A stretch of DNA of 64,000 nt from Desulfovibrio aminophilus (GTDB lineage Bacteria > Desulfobacterota > Desulfovibrionia > Desulfovibrionales > Desulfovibrionaceae): contig NZ_JAMHGA010000012.1 of assembly GCF_023660105.1 (NCBI RefSeq), forward strand, positions 248,001 through 312,000, written 5' to 3'. A program made the position numbers and the translations under genes. Within the stretch, counting starts at the first letter, position 1, and each line of letters begins with the position of its first letter. The notes beneath the pieces are model-generated. The model was not told the DNA's origin, ran no database searches, and saw nothing but the letters and a program-made list of their open reading frames with translations. Shown here one piece after another: positions 8,556 to 19,699 of the stretch.

Positions 8556-9782
8556 TCACTCTCCCACCTTGCGCCGCCTCTTGAGCCAAGCCAGGAGCCG
8601 CGGCTCCTGGCCCTCGTCCTTGGCGAAATAAAAGGTCCTGCCCTTGAGTTCGGAGGGCAGGTAGTCCTGCTCGGTCCAGGCCCCGGGGAAGGAATGCGGA
8701 TACTTGTATCCCCGGCCGTAGCCCCATTCCTTCTGCATGCTCGTGGAGGCGTTGCGCAGGTGCAGGGGCACGGGCTTCATGCCGTTGGTGCGGATTTCCT
8801 TCTGGGCGTTGAGATAGCCCGAGTAGGAGGCGTTGCTCTTGGGCGCCAGGGCCAGGTAGACCGCCGTTTCGGCCAGGGGAATGAAGCCCTCGGGCATGCC
8901 CACGAACTCCACGGCCTGTTGGCAGGCCACGGCCAACTGCAGGGCCTGGGGGTCGGCCAGGCCCACGTCCTCGGAGGCCGAGAGCACAAGGCGACGGCAG
9001 ACGAAACGCGGATCCTCGCCGGACTCCAGGAGACAGGCCAGGTAATAGAGCGCCGCGTCCGGGTCGCTGCCCCGGATGGATTTGATCATGGCCGAGGCCA
9101 GTTCGTAGTGCGAGTCGCCGTCGCGGTCGCCCCGGATGACCACTTCGGGCAGGGACTGCTTCAGGCTCTCCGGGGTGCGCCGCTCCGGGGGCAGGCCCGA
9201 GGTGTATTCCAGAAGGTTGAGCAGGGTCCGGCCGTCGCCTCCGGCGAGCGAGGCCAGGATGTCCAGGCTTTCGTCCGCGATCTCCGCCTCCAGGACCTCG
9301 GACCCGCGCTTGGCGATGCGCGCCAGTTCCTGGCGGGTCAGGGCCCGGCAGCGCAGTACATGCAGCCGTGAGAGGAGCTGGCGGGTCACGCTGAAGGAGG
9401 GGTTCTCCGTGGTGGTGGCCAGAAGCACGATCTCGCCCGTCTCCAGCAGGGGCAGGAAGAAATCCTGCTGGGCCTTGGAAAAACGGTGCAGTTCGTCGAG
9501 GATGAGGATTTCGATGCCCGAGAGCTGCTTGCGCAGGGCGGTCAGCCCGGCCTCGGGCGCGCTCACGCGCAGATAGGGCAGGCCCTTGGCCCGGGCCAGG
9601 AGCAGGGCCAGGGTGGACTTGCCGCAGCCGGGCGGCCCGAAGAAGAGCAGGCTCGGCAGGCGTTTGGCCTCAAGGAAGGCGTTCAGCCGGTCGCGCAGGT
9701 GGTCCTGGCCGGCGAAGTCCGCCAGCTGCTTGGGCCGGATGCGGTCGGCCAGGGGTTGTTTCTCGGCGATCTCGATCTTCAT
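8556..9782 (-). CDS. rarA: Replication-associated recombination protein RarA (MgsA), AAA+ ATPase
   Basis: RarA is a clamp-loader-like AAA+ ATPase that acts at stalled replication forks. The 408-residue protein opens with [20 protein letters not shown] and has Walker [10 protein letters not shown], Walker [11 protein letters not shown], sensor 1 ATTENPS, and the C-terminal [13 protein letters not shown] and YKYPHSFPG segments that are diagnostic of the family. The start at 9782 overlaps the last bases of rsmE (ATGA type), so the two genes are coupled. Length matches the family. Confidence 0.95.
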   Translation of the reverse strand: MKIEIAEKQPLADRIRPKQLADFAGQDHLRDRLNAFLEAKRLPSLLFFGPPGCGKSTLALLLARAKGLPYLRVSAPEAGLTALRKQLSGIEILILDELHRFSKAQQDFFLPLLETGEIVLLATTTENPSFSVTRQLLSRLHVLRCRALTRQELARIAKRGSEVLEAEIADESLDILASLAGGDGRTLLNLLEYTSGLPPERRTPESLKQSLPEVVIRGDRDGDSHYELASAMIKSIRGSDPDAALYYLACLLESGEDPRFVCRRLVLSASEDVGLADPQALQLAVACQQAVEFVGMPEGFIPLAETAVYLALAPKSNASYSGYLNAQKEIRTNGMKPVPLHLRNASTSMQKEWGYGRGYKYPHSFPGAWTEQDYLPSELKGRTFYFAKDEGQEPRLLAWLKRRRKVGE

Positions 9783-10522
9783 GGCTCGTTCCGGCGGCCC
9801 AGGTGGGCCAGGCCCATGCAGAGCAGGGCGGCGGTCTCCCAGCGCAAGATGCTCGCCCCCAGGCTGGCGGAGCGGAATCCGGCCGCCAGGAGCCGCTCGG
9901 CCTCCTCGGGCTCCAGTCCGCCCTCCGGGCCGAGCACGGCCAGCACGCGGCCGCTCCCCAGATCCTCGGGGCGGGGGATGAGCGCGGTTTCGGCGTTCTC
10001 CCAGAACAAATAGCACCGCTCAAAGCCGCGCGCAAACGCGACGAGTCCGTCCAGGCCCCCGGAAACCACGGCGAGTTCCGGCAGCCAGGGGTTGCCGCAC
10101 TGCTTGGCGGCCTGGACCATCTTCTCCGTCCAGGTCTCCTTGGGCCGGTCCGGGAGATCGCCCTGGCTGCGGGCGGCCCGCCAGAAGGCCAGGCCCGAGG
10201 CGCGCAGTTCCACGGCCTTTTCCAAAAGCCAATCCCGGCGGCCGGACTTGTTCCAGCCCAGGGCCAGGACCAGCCGGTCCGGCGGCTCCGGGCGTTCGGC
10301 CAGGGATTCGGGAGCGAGCACGGCCCGGCCGCCCTCGGCGCGCTCCAGCGCGAAGAGACCGTCCCGGCCGCGGCCGTCGAAGAGGCGCACCCTCCCGCCG
10401 ACGGGCGTGCGCAGCACCTTCAGCAGGTGCCGGGCCTCGGCCCCCTCCAGGACGTACGGCCTCCCGGAGCCCGGCGCGGGCCAGGCCTCCGGGGGCAGAT
10501 GAAAGGAATTGAGCCGGGCCAC
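9779..10522 (-). CDS. rsmE: 16S rRNA (uracil1498-N3)-methyltransferase RsmE
   Basis: RsmE methylates U1498 of 16S rRNA using S-adenosylmethionine. The 247-residue protein has the N-terminal PUA-like domain (EARHLLKVLR) and a C-terminal SPOUT knot with LGPEGGLEPEEAERL and SLGASILRWETAA, which form the SAM-binding trefoil. It overlaps rarA by 4 bases and follows lysA closely, in the leftward mutS-lipoprotein-lysA-rsmE-rarA string. Confidence 0.95.
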   Translation of the reverse strand: MARLNSFHLPPEAWPAPGSGRPYVLEGAEARHLLKVLRTPVGGRVRLFDGRGRDGLFALERAEGGRAVLAPESLAERPEPPDRLVLALGWNKSGRRDWLLEKAVELRASGLAFWRAARSQGDLPDRPKETWTEKMVQAAKQCGNPWLPELAVVSGGLDGLVAFARGFERCYLFWENAETALIPRPEDLGSGRVLAVLGPEGGLEPEEAERLLAAGFRSASLGASILRWETAALLCMGLAHLGRRNEP

Positions 10523-10532
10523 GCGCCCCGCC

Positions 10533-11771
<1,239 letters not shown>

Positions 11772-11798
11772 ATGAAAGGCTCCTTGGAGGATGTGGTG

Positions 11799-12242
11799 TT
11801 ATTTGGGCCAGGAGGAGAAGAGCTCGGAAAACACCGGCCCCAGTTCGGGGAACTGGTTCTGGGCCATGACGCGCCAGACGTAGATGCTGTCCGGGTTCAG
11901 ATCGCAGACCGTGACCCGGAACGCCGAGCCGATGCGGGCCAGGCCAGCCTGCCCGGGAAGGAAGGTCTCGGCCCGGGTGGGCTTGAAGGGGCAGCCGGGG
12001 CAGCCCTCGGCCTGGCCGTCGCCCACCTCCATGAGCTGCACGCTCAGCGCGGAGAGGTTGTCCACCGCGCCCAGCACGCGGGCCTCCACCACGAGGCAGG
12101 CGCCCTTGCGTTCGGCCCGGATGGCCTTGAAGCTGAAGCGGTCCTCAGAAAGCACGGGCTCGGGCCAGTCCTTCTTGCCGCAGGCGGGCAGGAGGGAGAG
12201 CACGAAGAGGCAGAAGAGGAGGACAGCGTGGCGTCGGGTCAT
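11799..12242 (-). CDS. Predicted lipoprotein, 147 aa
   Basis: The N-terminus is a type II signal peptide with lipobox LLPAC and Cys21 as the acylation site. The mature part is small, mostly beta, with a CPGCPF element and a fibronectin-like ending (DSIYVWRVMAQNQFPEL). I do not recognise a named family. The ATG at 12242 overlaps the mutS stop, so expression is coupled to mutS and probably continues into lysA. Confidence 0.75.
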   Translation of the reverse strand: MTRRHAVLLFCLFVLSLLPACGKKDWPEPVLSEDRFSFKAIRAERKGACLVVEARVLGAVDNLSALSVQLMEVGDGQAEGCPGCPFKPTRAETFLPGQAGLARIGSAFRVTVCDLNPDSIYVWRVMAQNQFPELGPVFSELFSSWPK

Positions 12243-14863
12243 CGGCCGTCCTTGAAGGTCTGTTTCCATTGATGGAGCAGGGTCAGGGCCTGGATGGGCG
12301 TCAGGCCGTCCACGTCCAGGTCGCGCAGGGCCTTGGCCAGCGCCGACTCCTCCCCGGTTTCCGGGGCCGCCTCCCGACCCAGGCCGGGCAGACTGGACTG
12401 TCGGGAACGAAGCGTTCCCCGCGTCCGGGCATCTTGCGATTTTTCCTCGAGGTTCGCAAGAATTTCCCGCGCCCTTTCCACCACCGGCCGGGGCACACCG
12501 GCCAGCTTGGCCACCTCGATGCCGTAGCTCTTGTCCGCCGGGCCGGGCACGAGGCGGCGCAGGAAGACGATTTCGCCCTTCCACTCGCGCACCGCGATGT
12601 TCAGGTTGCGCAGGCCCGGCAGCTTACCCTCCAGGGCGGTGAGCTCGTGGTAGTGGGTGGCGAAGAGGGTGCGCACGCCGCCCGCCCGTTTCGCCAGGTC
12701 CTCAGCCACGGCCCAGGCCAGGGCCAGGCCGTCGAAGGTGCTCGTGCCCCGGCCGATCTCGTCCAGGATGACCAGGCTGCGCCGGGTGGCCTGGCGCAGA
12801 ATGCGGGCGGTCTCCATCATCTCGACCATGAACGTGCTCTGTCCCTGGGCCAGGTTGTCCGAGGCCCCCACCCGGGAGAAGATGCGGTCGGCCACGCCGA
12901 TGCGCGCCCGGGCGGCGGGGACGAAGGAGCCGATCTGGGCCATGAGCGTGATCACGGCGGTCTGGCGCAGCACCGTGGACTTGCCCGCCATGTTCGGGCC
13001 GGTGATGAGCAGGATGCGCCGGGACTCGTCCAGGCGCACGTCGTTGGGCACGTAGTTGGCCGCGCCCTGGGCCGCCTCGACCACGGGGTGCCGGCCGGCC
13101 TCGATCTCGATCTCCGGTCCTTCGTGGACCTCGGGCCGGGTCCAGGTGTTCAGCCGCGCGGCCTCGGCCAGTCCCTGCCAGTAGTCCAGCCCGGCCAGGG
13201 CCCCGGCCATGAAGACGAAGCGCGCCCGGGCCTGGGCCAGGGTCTCGCGCAGCTCAAGGAACAGCTTGTATTCCAGCGCCTTGCGCTCCTCGGAGGCGGA
13301 GAGCAGGCGGTCTTCCAGCTCCTTGAGCCGGGGCGTGACGTAGCGCTCGCAGTTCACCAGGGTCTGGCGGCGGATGAAGGTCTCCGGCACCGCGCCCTGG
13401 TGGGATTTGGAGACCTCGAAGTAGTAGCCGAAGACCTTGTTGAAGCCGAGCTTGAGCTTGGGGATGCCCGAGGCCGTCCGCTCCTGCTCGAAAAGCTCCC
13501 GGACCCGAGCCTCGCCGTGCTCGGTGAGCTGGATCAGGTCGTCCAACTCGGCGTTGTAGCCGGTCTTGAACAGTCCGCCCTCGCCCACGGCCAGGGGCGG
13601 GCTGTCCACCAGGGCGGCGTCCAGGAGCCCGGCCAGGTCGGCCAGGTCGTCCCAGGACGCCAGCAGCCCGCGCAGGTCGGCCGGGGCCTCTTCGGCCTCG
13701 GCGGCAAGGGACCGGCGCAGCCGGGGCAGGGCCAAAAGGGTCTGGCGCAGGGCCGCGAAGTCGCGGGGCGTGGCCCGGCCGAGCTGGACCCGGGTGGACA
13801 GGCGCTCCAGGTCGTGCACCTCGTCCAGGGCCCGGCGCAGCTCCGCGCGGACCGGATCGCGGGCGAAGAGGAACTCCACGCAGTCCAGACAGCGGCCGAT
13901 GGCCGCCGGGTCGCGCCAGGGCTCGCGCAGGCGTCCGGCCAGCAGCCGCGCGCCCAGGGGCGTCACGGTGCGGTCCAGGACGTGCACCAGGGTGCCGGAG
14001 CCGCTCCGGCCGTCCAGGCGGCGGAAAATCTCCAGGTTGCGCTCCGTGACCTCGTCCAGGATGAGGTGGCGCGAGAGGTCCAGGGGCCGGAAGCCCTCCA
14101 GGTGGGACACGTCCTGCTTCTGGGTCTGGCGCAGGTAGAAGAGCAGGGCCCCGCAGGCCCGGGTCAACTCCGGCCTGCCGGAGAGCCCGAGGGCCTCCAG
14201 GTCGGCCACGCCCTGGGCCTCCAGGAGCGCGTGCCGGGCCGCGTCCAGGTCGAAGGCCCCGCGCTCGGGCAGGGCCGTGACCTGGGCCCGCATGTCCGCG
14301 AAGGCTGAGGGAACGCGGCGGCCCTGGGGCAGGAGCAGCTCGCGCGCTCCGATCTTGGCCAGCCATTGCCAGAGTTCGGGCTCCCGCGTGGAGGACAGGC
14401 CGCTCCAGTGGCCGGTGGACACGTCGACCCAGGCGGCGCCGCCCGAACCGCGCTCCTCGTCCCAATAGAGCGCGGCCAGATAATTGCTCTCCCGGGCCGA
14501 GAGGTTGGCGTCCTCGATGACCGTGCCCGGGGTGAGCACCCGGGTCACCTCGCGGCGCACCAGCCCCTTGGCCTGCCTGGGATCCTCAACCTGGTCGCAG
14601 ATGGCCACCCGGTAGCCCTTCTCCAGGAGCTGGGCCAGATAGCCCTCGGCCGCGTGGTGCGGCACCCCGCACATGGGCACCTTGGCCTCTGCGTTGGGAT
14701 TGCGCGAGGTCAGGGTGATGGACAGCTCGCGGGCCGCCACCTCGGCGTCGTCGAAGAACAGCTCGTAGAAGTCGCCCATGCGGTAGAAGAGCAGGGCGTC
14801 CGGGTACTCCTCCTTGATGCGGAGGTACTGTTCGAACATGGGGGTGAGCCGGGGCGCGGTCAC
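12239..14863 (-). CDS. mutS: DNA mismatch repair protein MutS
   Basis: MutS recognises mismatches and small loops. The 874-residue protein has the mismatch-reading F32-x-E34 motif in GDFYELFF, the connector, lever and clamp domains, and the ABC ATPase with Walker A GPNMAGKST at 622-630, signature and DEIGRGTSTFDG, ending in a helical dimerisation tail. No mutL is in the window. It lies 15 bases downstream of lapB and overlaps the following lipoprotein gene by 4 bases. Confidence 0.97.
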   Translation of the reverse strand: MTAPRLTPMFEQYLRIKEEYPDALLFYRMGDFYELFFDDAEVAARELSITLTSRNPNAEAKVPMCGVPHHAAEGYLAQLLEKGYRVAICDQVEDPRQAKGLVRREVTRVLTPGTVIEDANLSARESNYLAALYWDEERGSGGAAWVDVSTGHWSGLSSTREPELWQWLAKIGARELLLPQGRRVPSAFADMRAQVTALPERGAFDLDAARHALLEAQGVADLEALGLSGRPELTRACGALLFYLRQTQKQDVSHLEGFRPLDLSRHLILDEVTERNLEIFRRLDGRSGSGTLVHVLDRTVTPLGARLLAGRLREPWRDPAAIGRCLDCVEFLFARDPVRAELRRALDEVHDLERLSTRVQLGRATPRDFAALRQTLLALPRLRRSLAAEAEEAPADLRGLLASWDDLADLAGLLDAALVDSPPLAVGEGGLFKTGYNAELDDLIQLTEHGEARVRELFEQERTASGIPKLKLGFNKVFGYYFEVSKSHQGAVPETFIRRQTLVNCERYVTPRLKELEDRLLSASEERKALEYKLFLELRETLAQARARFVFMAGALAGLDYWQGLAEAARLNTWTRPEVHEGPEIEIEAGRHPVVEAAQGAANYVPNDVRLDESRRILLITGPNMAGKSTVLRQTAVITLMAQIGSFVPAARARIGVADRIFSRVGASDNLAQGQSTFMVEMMETARILRQATRRSLVILDEIGRGTSTFDGLALAWAVAEDLAKRAGGVRTLFATHYHELTALEGKLPGLRNLNIAVREWKGEIVFLRRLVPGPADKSYGIEVAKLAGVPRPVVERAREILANLEEKSQDARTRGTLRSRQSSLPGLGREAAPETGEESALAKALRDLDVDGLTPIQALTLLHQWKQTFKDGR

Positions 14864-14878
14864 GGCTGGCCTGGGCTC

Positions 14879-16000
14879 CTATTGGGTGAAGTCGTAGCGG
14901 AAGGCGATGGAGTGCCAGCTGCGGCAGCGCGGGCAGAGATAGAACACGGCGTCGCGCTTCAGCCCGCATCCGCGGCAGACGAAGCGGCGCAGACGCCGCG
15001 CCTTGTCCATGAAGAACTCCAGCTGTTCCTTGAAGAAGGGCGTGAAGCTCTGCTCGTCCTTGGTCAGGCGGAAGACCTCCAGGCGGGCCAGCCAGAAGTC
15101 CGGCCGCAGCACGAGCGTCTTCTCCAGCCAGGAGCGGGCCTCCAGGCGCTGGCCGCACTGCAGCAGGAGCCGCGCGCCATAGTAATAAAGGAGCACGTCC
15201 GGTTCCTGCGCGGAGAGGACCGGGATCACGGTCTGGAGCAGGTCGGCGTTGGGCAGGGGCGCGGCTTCGCCGCCCTCGCGGCGGGCTCCGGCGGCCGCAT
15301 CCGCCAGCCCCTCCAGAAAAACGAAGCGCATGGCCGGGTCGGCCTTGACCAGGGCCTCGCCCAGCGCGTCCTTGAGCCGCGAGGCCGAGCCCTCCCGGTA
15401 GGCCGAGGTCAGATGCTCGGCCCAGGCTTCCACCGAGCCGGGGTAGACCTTCACCGCCTTGCGCAGGAAGCTGCCCGCCTGGGGCGCGTCGCCTCCGGCA
15501 GCCAACTCCTGGGCCCGGCGCACGAGGTAATGGGCCTGGGGCAGGGGGCGGCCCAGGCGGCCGTACAGTTCGGCGGCGCGCTCGAACTCGCCGCCGTCGG
15601 CGGCCAGCAGGGCCTGCTCCTGAAGAATGGCCGGGCGGTCGCCCATGAGGGAGCGGGCCTGGTCAAAGGCATGCGCCGCGCGGTCCAGGAAGCCGCCGCG
15701 CCGGAAGTCCCGGCCCAGCTCGAACCAGGCCCGGGCGCGGAACTTGGGGTCCAGGCCAGGCCGCACGATGAGGTTGTTGCGGATCTGGATGGCCCGCTCG
15801 ATCTCCCCCTGGGAGCGGTAGAGGCTGCCCAGGGCCAGGTAGATCTCCACGGCCTCCGGGTTGTTGCGCACCACCTGGGAGAGTTCGTCGATGGCCGCGC
15901 GGGTGTCCTGCACGGGCAAGGTCTCGCCCTCGCCCGGACCGGGCGCGAACTCGAAGCGCGCGGCGCCCTTCCCACGACGCAGAAAGTCGAGCCAGGACAA
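14879..16000 (-). CDS. lapB: LapB-like tetratricopeptide protein with C-terminal rubredoxin-like zinc domain
   Basis: LapB (YciM) adjusts LPS synthesis by steering LpxC to FtsH. The 373-residue protein has successive TPR helices and ends in a metal knuckle of two CxxC pairs (FVCRGCGL and YLCPRCRSWHS), as E. coli LapB does. Unlike the E. coli protein it has no obvious N-terminal membrane helix: it starts MSWLDFLRRGKGAARF. The gene just upstream is a lapA homologue, which strengthens the assignment and may supply the membrane contact. Confidence 0.85.
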   Translation of the reverse strand: MSWLDFLRRGKGAARFEFAPGPGEGETLPVQDTRAAIDELSQVVRNNPEAVEIYLALGSLYRSQGEIERAIQIRNNLIVRPGLDPKFRARAWFELGRDFRRGGFLDRAAHAFDQARSLMGDRPAILQEQALLAADGGEFERAAELYGRLGRPLPQAHYLVRRAQELAAGGDAPQAGSFLRKAVKVYPGSVEAWAEHLTSAYREGSASRLKDALGEALVKADPAMRFVFLEGLADAAAGARREGGEAAPLPNADLLQTVIPVLSAQEPDVLLYYYGARLLLQCGQRLEARSWLEKTLVLRPDFWLARLEVFRLTKDEQSFTPFFKEQLEFFMDKARRLRRFVCRGCGLKRDAVFYLCPRCRSWHSIAFRYDFTQ

Positions 16001-16010
16001 GACGCCGCCC

Positions 16011-16361
16011 CTACGCCTCCGGCTCGTCGGCCGGGGCCTGATAGGGCTGGTTCTCCAGGGGCAGGTTGCGCAGCTGGTTCAGCTCCCGCTCCAGGTTGGC
16101 GGCCTTGGCGCGCAGCTCCTTGACCTGGCCCGCCAGCCGGAAGCGCTCGGAAAGGAAGTAGCCGATGCAGGCCAGCCCGCCCACCAGGAAGGAGCCCAGG
16201 ACGATGAGGTAGAAGGGCAGGGGGATGGAGCGCAGGTCGAAGAGCAGGGGCACGGAAAGCACGAGCACGAAGCTCTGGGTCACGGTCTCCTTGTTCTGGA
16301 TGAAGAAGAGCATGGACGCGGCGAAGAAGAGCACGAGGAGCAGGACTTTCACGTAGCGCAT
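16011..16361 (-). CDS. lapA: LapA family (DUF1049) inner-membrane protein
   Basis: A 116-residue protein with two membrane segments (about residues 3-20 and 49-69) followed by a coiled-coil, cytoplasmic tail (ERFRLAGQVKELRAKAANLE). Topology and length fit LapA, the LapB partner in LPS assembly. It lies 10 bases upstream of the lapB-like gene, the same order as in enterobacteria. Confidence 0.85.
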   Translation of the reverse strand: MRYVKVLLLVLFFAASMLFFIQNKETVTQSFVLVLSVPLLFDLRSIPLPFYLIVLGSFLVGGLACIGYFLSERFRLAGQVKELRAKAANLERELNQLRNLPLENQPYQAPADEPEA

Positions 16362-16374
16362 GGGTTTCTCCTTG

Positions 16375-16860
16375 TCACCGCGCCGCGTCGAACAGCGGTT
16401 TGAGGCGACGGTAGGTGGAGAGCAGGTGCTCGGGAATGACGTTCGTCTCGCCGAACACGGCCATGAAGGAGGCGTCCCCGTTCCAGCGGGGCACGATCTG
16501 GAAATGCAGGTGCGCGGCGATGCCCGCCCCGGCGGCCTCGCCCAGGTTGAACCCGGCGTTGATGCCGTGGGGCCGGAAGGCGGTCTTCAGCACGGCCACC
16601 GAGCGGCGCATGGTTTCCATGCACTCCCCGGCCTCCTCGTCGGTCAGGTCCGTGAGACAGGACACGTGGCGGTAGGGCGTGACCATGAGGTGCCCATTGT
16701 TGTACGGGAACTTGTTCATGATCACGAAGCAGGTCCGGCCGCGCCAGAGCACGAGCCGCCGCTCGTCCTCGGCGGTGTCCGAGGGGATGCAGAACACGCA
16801 TTCATCGGGCTTGGGACCCAGGATATAGTCCAGGCGCCAGGGCGCCCACAACACTTCCAT
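16375..16860 (-). CDS. HIT-family nucleotide hydrolase/phosphorylase
   Basis: This 161-residue protein starts MEVLWAPWRLDYI, typical of bacterial HIT proteins close to Ap4A phosphorylase. It has a zinc pair C21-x-x-C24, H65, and the active-site histidine triad in the form H117-L-H119-F-Q121. The Q in the third position is the phosphorylase or transferase variant rather than the HxHxH hydrolase. Substrates are probably adenosine-containing dinucleotides. It precedes lapA by 13 bases. Confidence 0.9.
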   Translation of the reverse strand: MEVLWAPWRLDYILGPKPDECVFCIPSDTAEDERRLVLWRGRTCFVIMNKFPYNNGHLMVTPYRHVSCLTDLTDEEAGECMETMRRSVAVLKTAFRPHGINAGFNLGEAAGAGIAAHLHFQIVPRWNGDASFMAVFGETNVIPEHLLSTYRRLKPLFDAAR

Positions 16861-16953
16861 CTCCGCCGTCCGTTCGGTTGGGCCGGAGCCGGGCGGCTCC
16901 GGGGCGGTCTTCCGCCCATTCGATTCACCGGAAGGGGCTCAAACCACTGACGC

Positions 16954-19689
16954 TTATCCTACACGTCCGGGGGATGGAGGGCAAGCCTCGGGCCCGCTCT
17001 CGTCCTCCCCGGAATCCTCCGCCAGCCGCCATTCCCGCTTCAGGGCCCGGACCATCTGCAACTGCTCCTTGCGGCCCTCGGCGCGGCCGTCGATCTTGGC
17101 CTGGCGCAGGGCGCGCAGGATGCGGGCGTAGACCGGCCCCTCGGGAATGCGCAGCCGCTTCAGGTCGCGGCCCGTGACCTCGATGGCGTGGGACGCCGGG
17201 TTGGTCAGGAACTGCGAGATGTGCTTGCGGATCTCCTCCCGGCGGCTGCGGGCCATGAGGAAGAGCACGCCCTCCAGGGGCAGGGTGTCCAGGCAGAAAT
17301 AGAGTTCGGACAGGGGCGAGGCGTCCTCCTTCCAGGCCATGAGCCGCCCGAGCACCTGGCCGATGGATTCGCGCAGGGCCAGGAAATCGCGCTCGTCCCG
17401 CTGGGACAGGCCCAGGCGGCGGCAGACGTCCAGGGCCTGCTCCCCGTCCACGCCCTGGGCCAGGCCCAGGAGGTAGAGCTTCCAGGGCACGGCCGAGGGC
17501 TTCAGATAAAGGAGCTTGTGCCAGTTGTGGACCTTGCCGATCTCCATGACCAGCCGGGCCTTGACCGGGTCCAGGACCATCTGGGGATGGATGGCCTCCA
17601 GCAGGCCCAGCTCCTGCATGCGCGAGAGGCAGTTCAGGGGCGACTCCTCGTCCAGGATGAGTTGCAGCTCGTGGAAGACCCGGTTGCCGGAGAGCCTGCT
17701 GAAGAGGTTCAGCTGCAGGGCGTTCTTGATCAGCCGCGCGGTCTGGGAGCCGATGCGGAAGCCGAAGCGCTGTTCGAAGCGCACGGCCCGCAGGATGCGC
17801 GTGGGGTCCTCCACGAAGCTCAGGGAGTGGATGACCCGGATGGTCTTCTCCTTGATGTCGCGCTGGGCCCCGAAGAAGTCCACCAGCCGTCCGAAGTGCT
17901 GCGGGTTGAGGTGCACGGCCAGGGCGTTGATGGTGAAGTCGCGGCGGTAGAGGTCCATCTTGATGGAGGAGAGCTCCACCGTGGGCAGGGCCGCCGGGTA
18001 CTCGTAGTACTCCAGCCGCGCGGTGGCCACGTCGATGCGCCGCCCGCCCGGCAGGATGACCACGGCGGTCTTGAACTTCTTGTGGGTCTTGGCCCGGCCG
18101 CCCAGGCGCTGGACCAGCTCCCGGGCGAAGCGGATGCCGTCGCCCTCGACCACCAGGTCGATGTCCAGGTTCACCCGGGCCAGAAGGATGTCGCGCACGA
18201 AGCCGCCCACGGTGAAGACCTCGCAGCCCATGTCCTGGCCCAGCTCCCCGGCCTTCTTCAACAGCTCGAACACGGCCGCGGGCAGGCGGTTGAACATGAG
18301 CGTGCGGATGTTCCGTTCGCGCTTGCGGTCCGGGGAGAGCGACTCCGGGATGCGCGAGGGCTCCTCCACCAGCAGATTCACCAGGTCCGTGCGGGTGATG
18401 ACTCCCCGCAGCTCGCCGTCCTCGGCCACCACGGGCACGAGGCGCTGGCGCTTGCCCAGGATGATCTCCATGACCTCCTGGAGGTCCGAGCGCGGCGGCA
18501 CGCTCAGGAACTCCCGCAGCATGTATTCCTTGACCGCCACCTCGCCCAGCTTGTGGGTCATGGCCTTGTCCGCGATCTTGTGCTCCAGCAGGCCCACGCA
18601 GCGCATGCCGCCGTCCTCCACCACGGGCACGCCCTTGAGCCCGAAGCGGGTCATGAGCTCCACCGCGGCCTTCATGGGGCGGCTCTTCTCGATGACCACC
18701 GGCGGCTTGGACATGAGGTTCTCCACCACCATCTGCGGGTTCACGTGGGAGTAGAGCAGGGCGAACAGCTCGTCCTTGACCTCGGCCAGGGTCTTGTTCT
18801 TGATGGTCGCGGAAGCGGCGTAGGCATGCCCTCCGCCGCCGAAGAAGCCGCAGATCTCGCCCACGTCCACCTCGGCGTGGCGCGAGCGGGCCACCAGGTG
18901 GATGCGGTCGCCCATGCGGCCCAGGGCGAAGAGCACCCGGATGTTCTCCATATCCATGAACTTGTGGGCCAGGAAGGCGAAGTCGCCGACGAAGTCGTCG
19001 GTGCTGGCCTCGGCCATGACCACGTTCACGCCGTTGATCTCCTGGCTGGTGGCGGTCTCCAGCAGCTCGCCCAGGATCTTCACCTGCTCGGAGTCCAGGT
19101 CGCGGGAAAGCAGGTCCGTGACCACGCCCAGGTCCATGCCGTTGCGCCGGAGCCAGCCGGCGGCCTCGAAATCCTCGGCGGCGGTCGAGTCGAAGGAGAA
19201 GGAGCCCGTGTCCTCGAAGAGCCCCAGGCCCATGACCGTGGCCTCCTCGGGCAGGGGGACGATGCCGCGCTCGCGCATCTCGGCCACCAGGATCGCCGTG
19301 GTGGAGCCCCAGGGCTTGATCATGCTCAGGGTGGCGGCCACGTCCTCGTCGGAATCCGGGTGGTGGTCGTAGGCGTGGATTTCCACGGCCGGGTTGTCCA
19401 GCAGCGGCCCCACATGGGCCAGCCGCGACTTCTGGCGGGTGTCCACGACCACCAGAAGCCGCACGGTGCCCTGATCGATCTCCTTGAAATTCCTGAAATT
19501 GAACAGGTAGGTCGTGCTCTGGATGTAGAAGTTGCGGAGGTTCTTCTCCTGGCTGCCGGGGAAGATGAGCACGGCCCCGGGATAGAGCCTGCTGGCCGCG
19601 ATCATGGCGGCCAGGGCGTCGAAGTCGGCGTTGGCGTGGGCGGTGATGACCGTCGGCGCCGCGATCTTGGGTTCCGTGCCTTGGGGCAT
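16954..19689 (-). CDS. DHH/DHHA1 - CBS pair - poly(A) polymerase/tRNA nucleotidyltransferase fusion
   Basis: This 911-residue multidomain protein has an N-terminal DHH phosphoesterase part (HANADFDALA, YDHHPDS) with DHHA1 (GGGGHAYAAS). Two CBS domains lie at about residues 310-430. The class II nucleotidyltransferase head follows (TVGGFVRDILL, then DIDLVVEGDG), with the RNA-binding neck and body after it. Such proteins in Deltaproteobacteria act as tRNA CCA or A-adding enzymes; the DHH part suggests an added phosphodiesterase role. Adenine nucleotides may regulate through CBS. It stands 10 bases downstream of xerD. Confidence 0.9.
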   Translation of the reverse strand: MPQGTEPKIAAPTVITAHANADFDALAAMIAASRLYPGAVLIFPGSQEKNLRNFYIQSTTYLFNFRNFKEIDQGTVRLLVVVDTRQKSRLAHVGPLLDNPAVEIHAYDHHPDSDEDVAATLSMIKPWGSTTAILVAEMRERGIVPLPEEATVMGLGLFEDTGSFSFDSTAAEDFEAAGWLRRNGMDLGVVTDLLSRDLDSEQVKILGELLETATSQEINGVNVVMAEASTDDFVGDFAFLAHKFMDMENIRVLFALGRMGDRIHLVARSRHAEVDVGEICGFFGGGGHAYAASATIKNKTLAEVKDELFALLYSHVNPQMVVENLMSKPPVVIEKSRPMKAAVELMTRFGLKGVPVVEDGGMRCVGLLEHKIADKAMTHKLGEVAVKEYMLREFLSVPPRSDLQEVMEIILGKRQRLVPVVAEDGELRGVITRTDLVNLLVEEPSRIPESLSPDRKRERNIRTLMFNRLPAAVFELLKKAGELGQDMGCEVFTVGGFVRDILLARVNLDIDLVVEGDGIRFARELVQRLGGRAKTHKKFKTAVVILPGGRRIDVATARLEYYEYPAALPTVELSSIKMDLYRRDFTINALAVHLNPQHFGRLVDFFGAQRDIKEKTIRVIHSLSFVEDPTRILRAVRFEQRFGFRIGSQTARLIKNALQLNLFSRLSGNRVFHELQLILDEESPLNCLSRMQELGLLEAIHPQMVLDPVKARLVMEIGKVHNWHKLLYLKPSAVPWKLYLLGLAQGVDGEQALDVCRRLGLSQRDERDFLALRESIGQVLGRLMAWKEDASPLSELYFCLDTLPLEGVLFLMARSRREEIRKHISQFLTNPASHAIEVTGRDLKRLRIPEGPVYARILRALRQAKIDGRAEGRKEQLQMVRALKREWRLAEDSGEDESGPEACPPSPGRVG

Positions 19690-19699
19690 GCGCGACCTC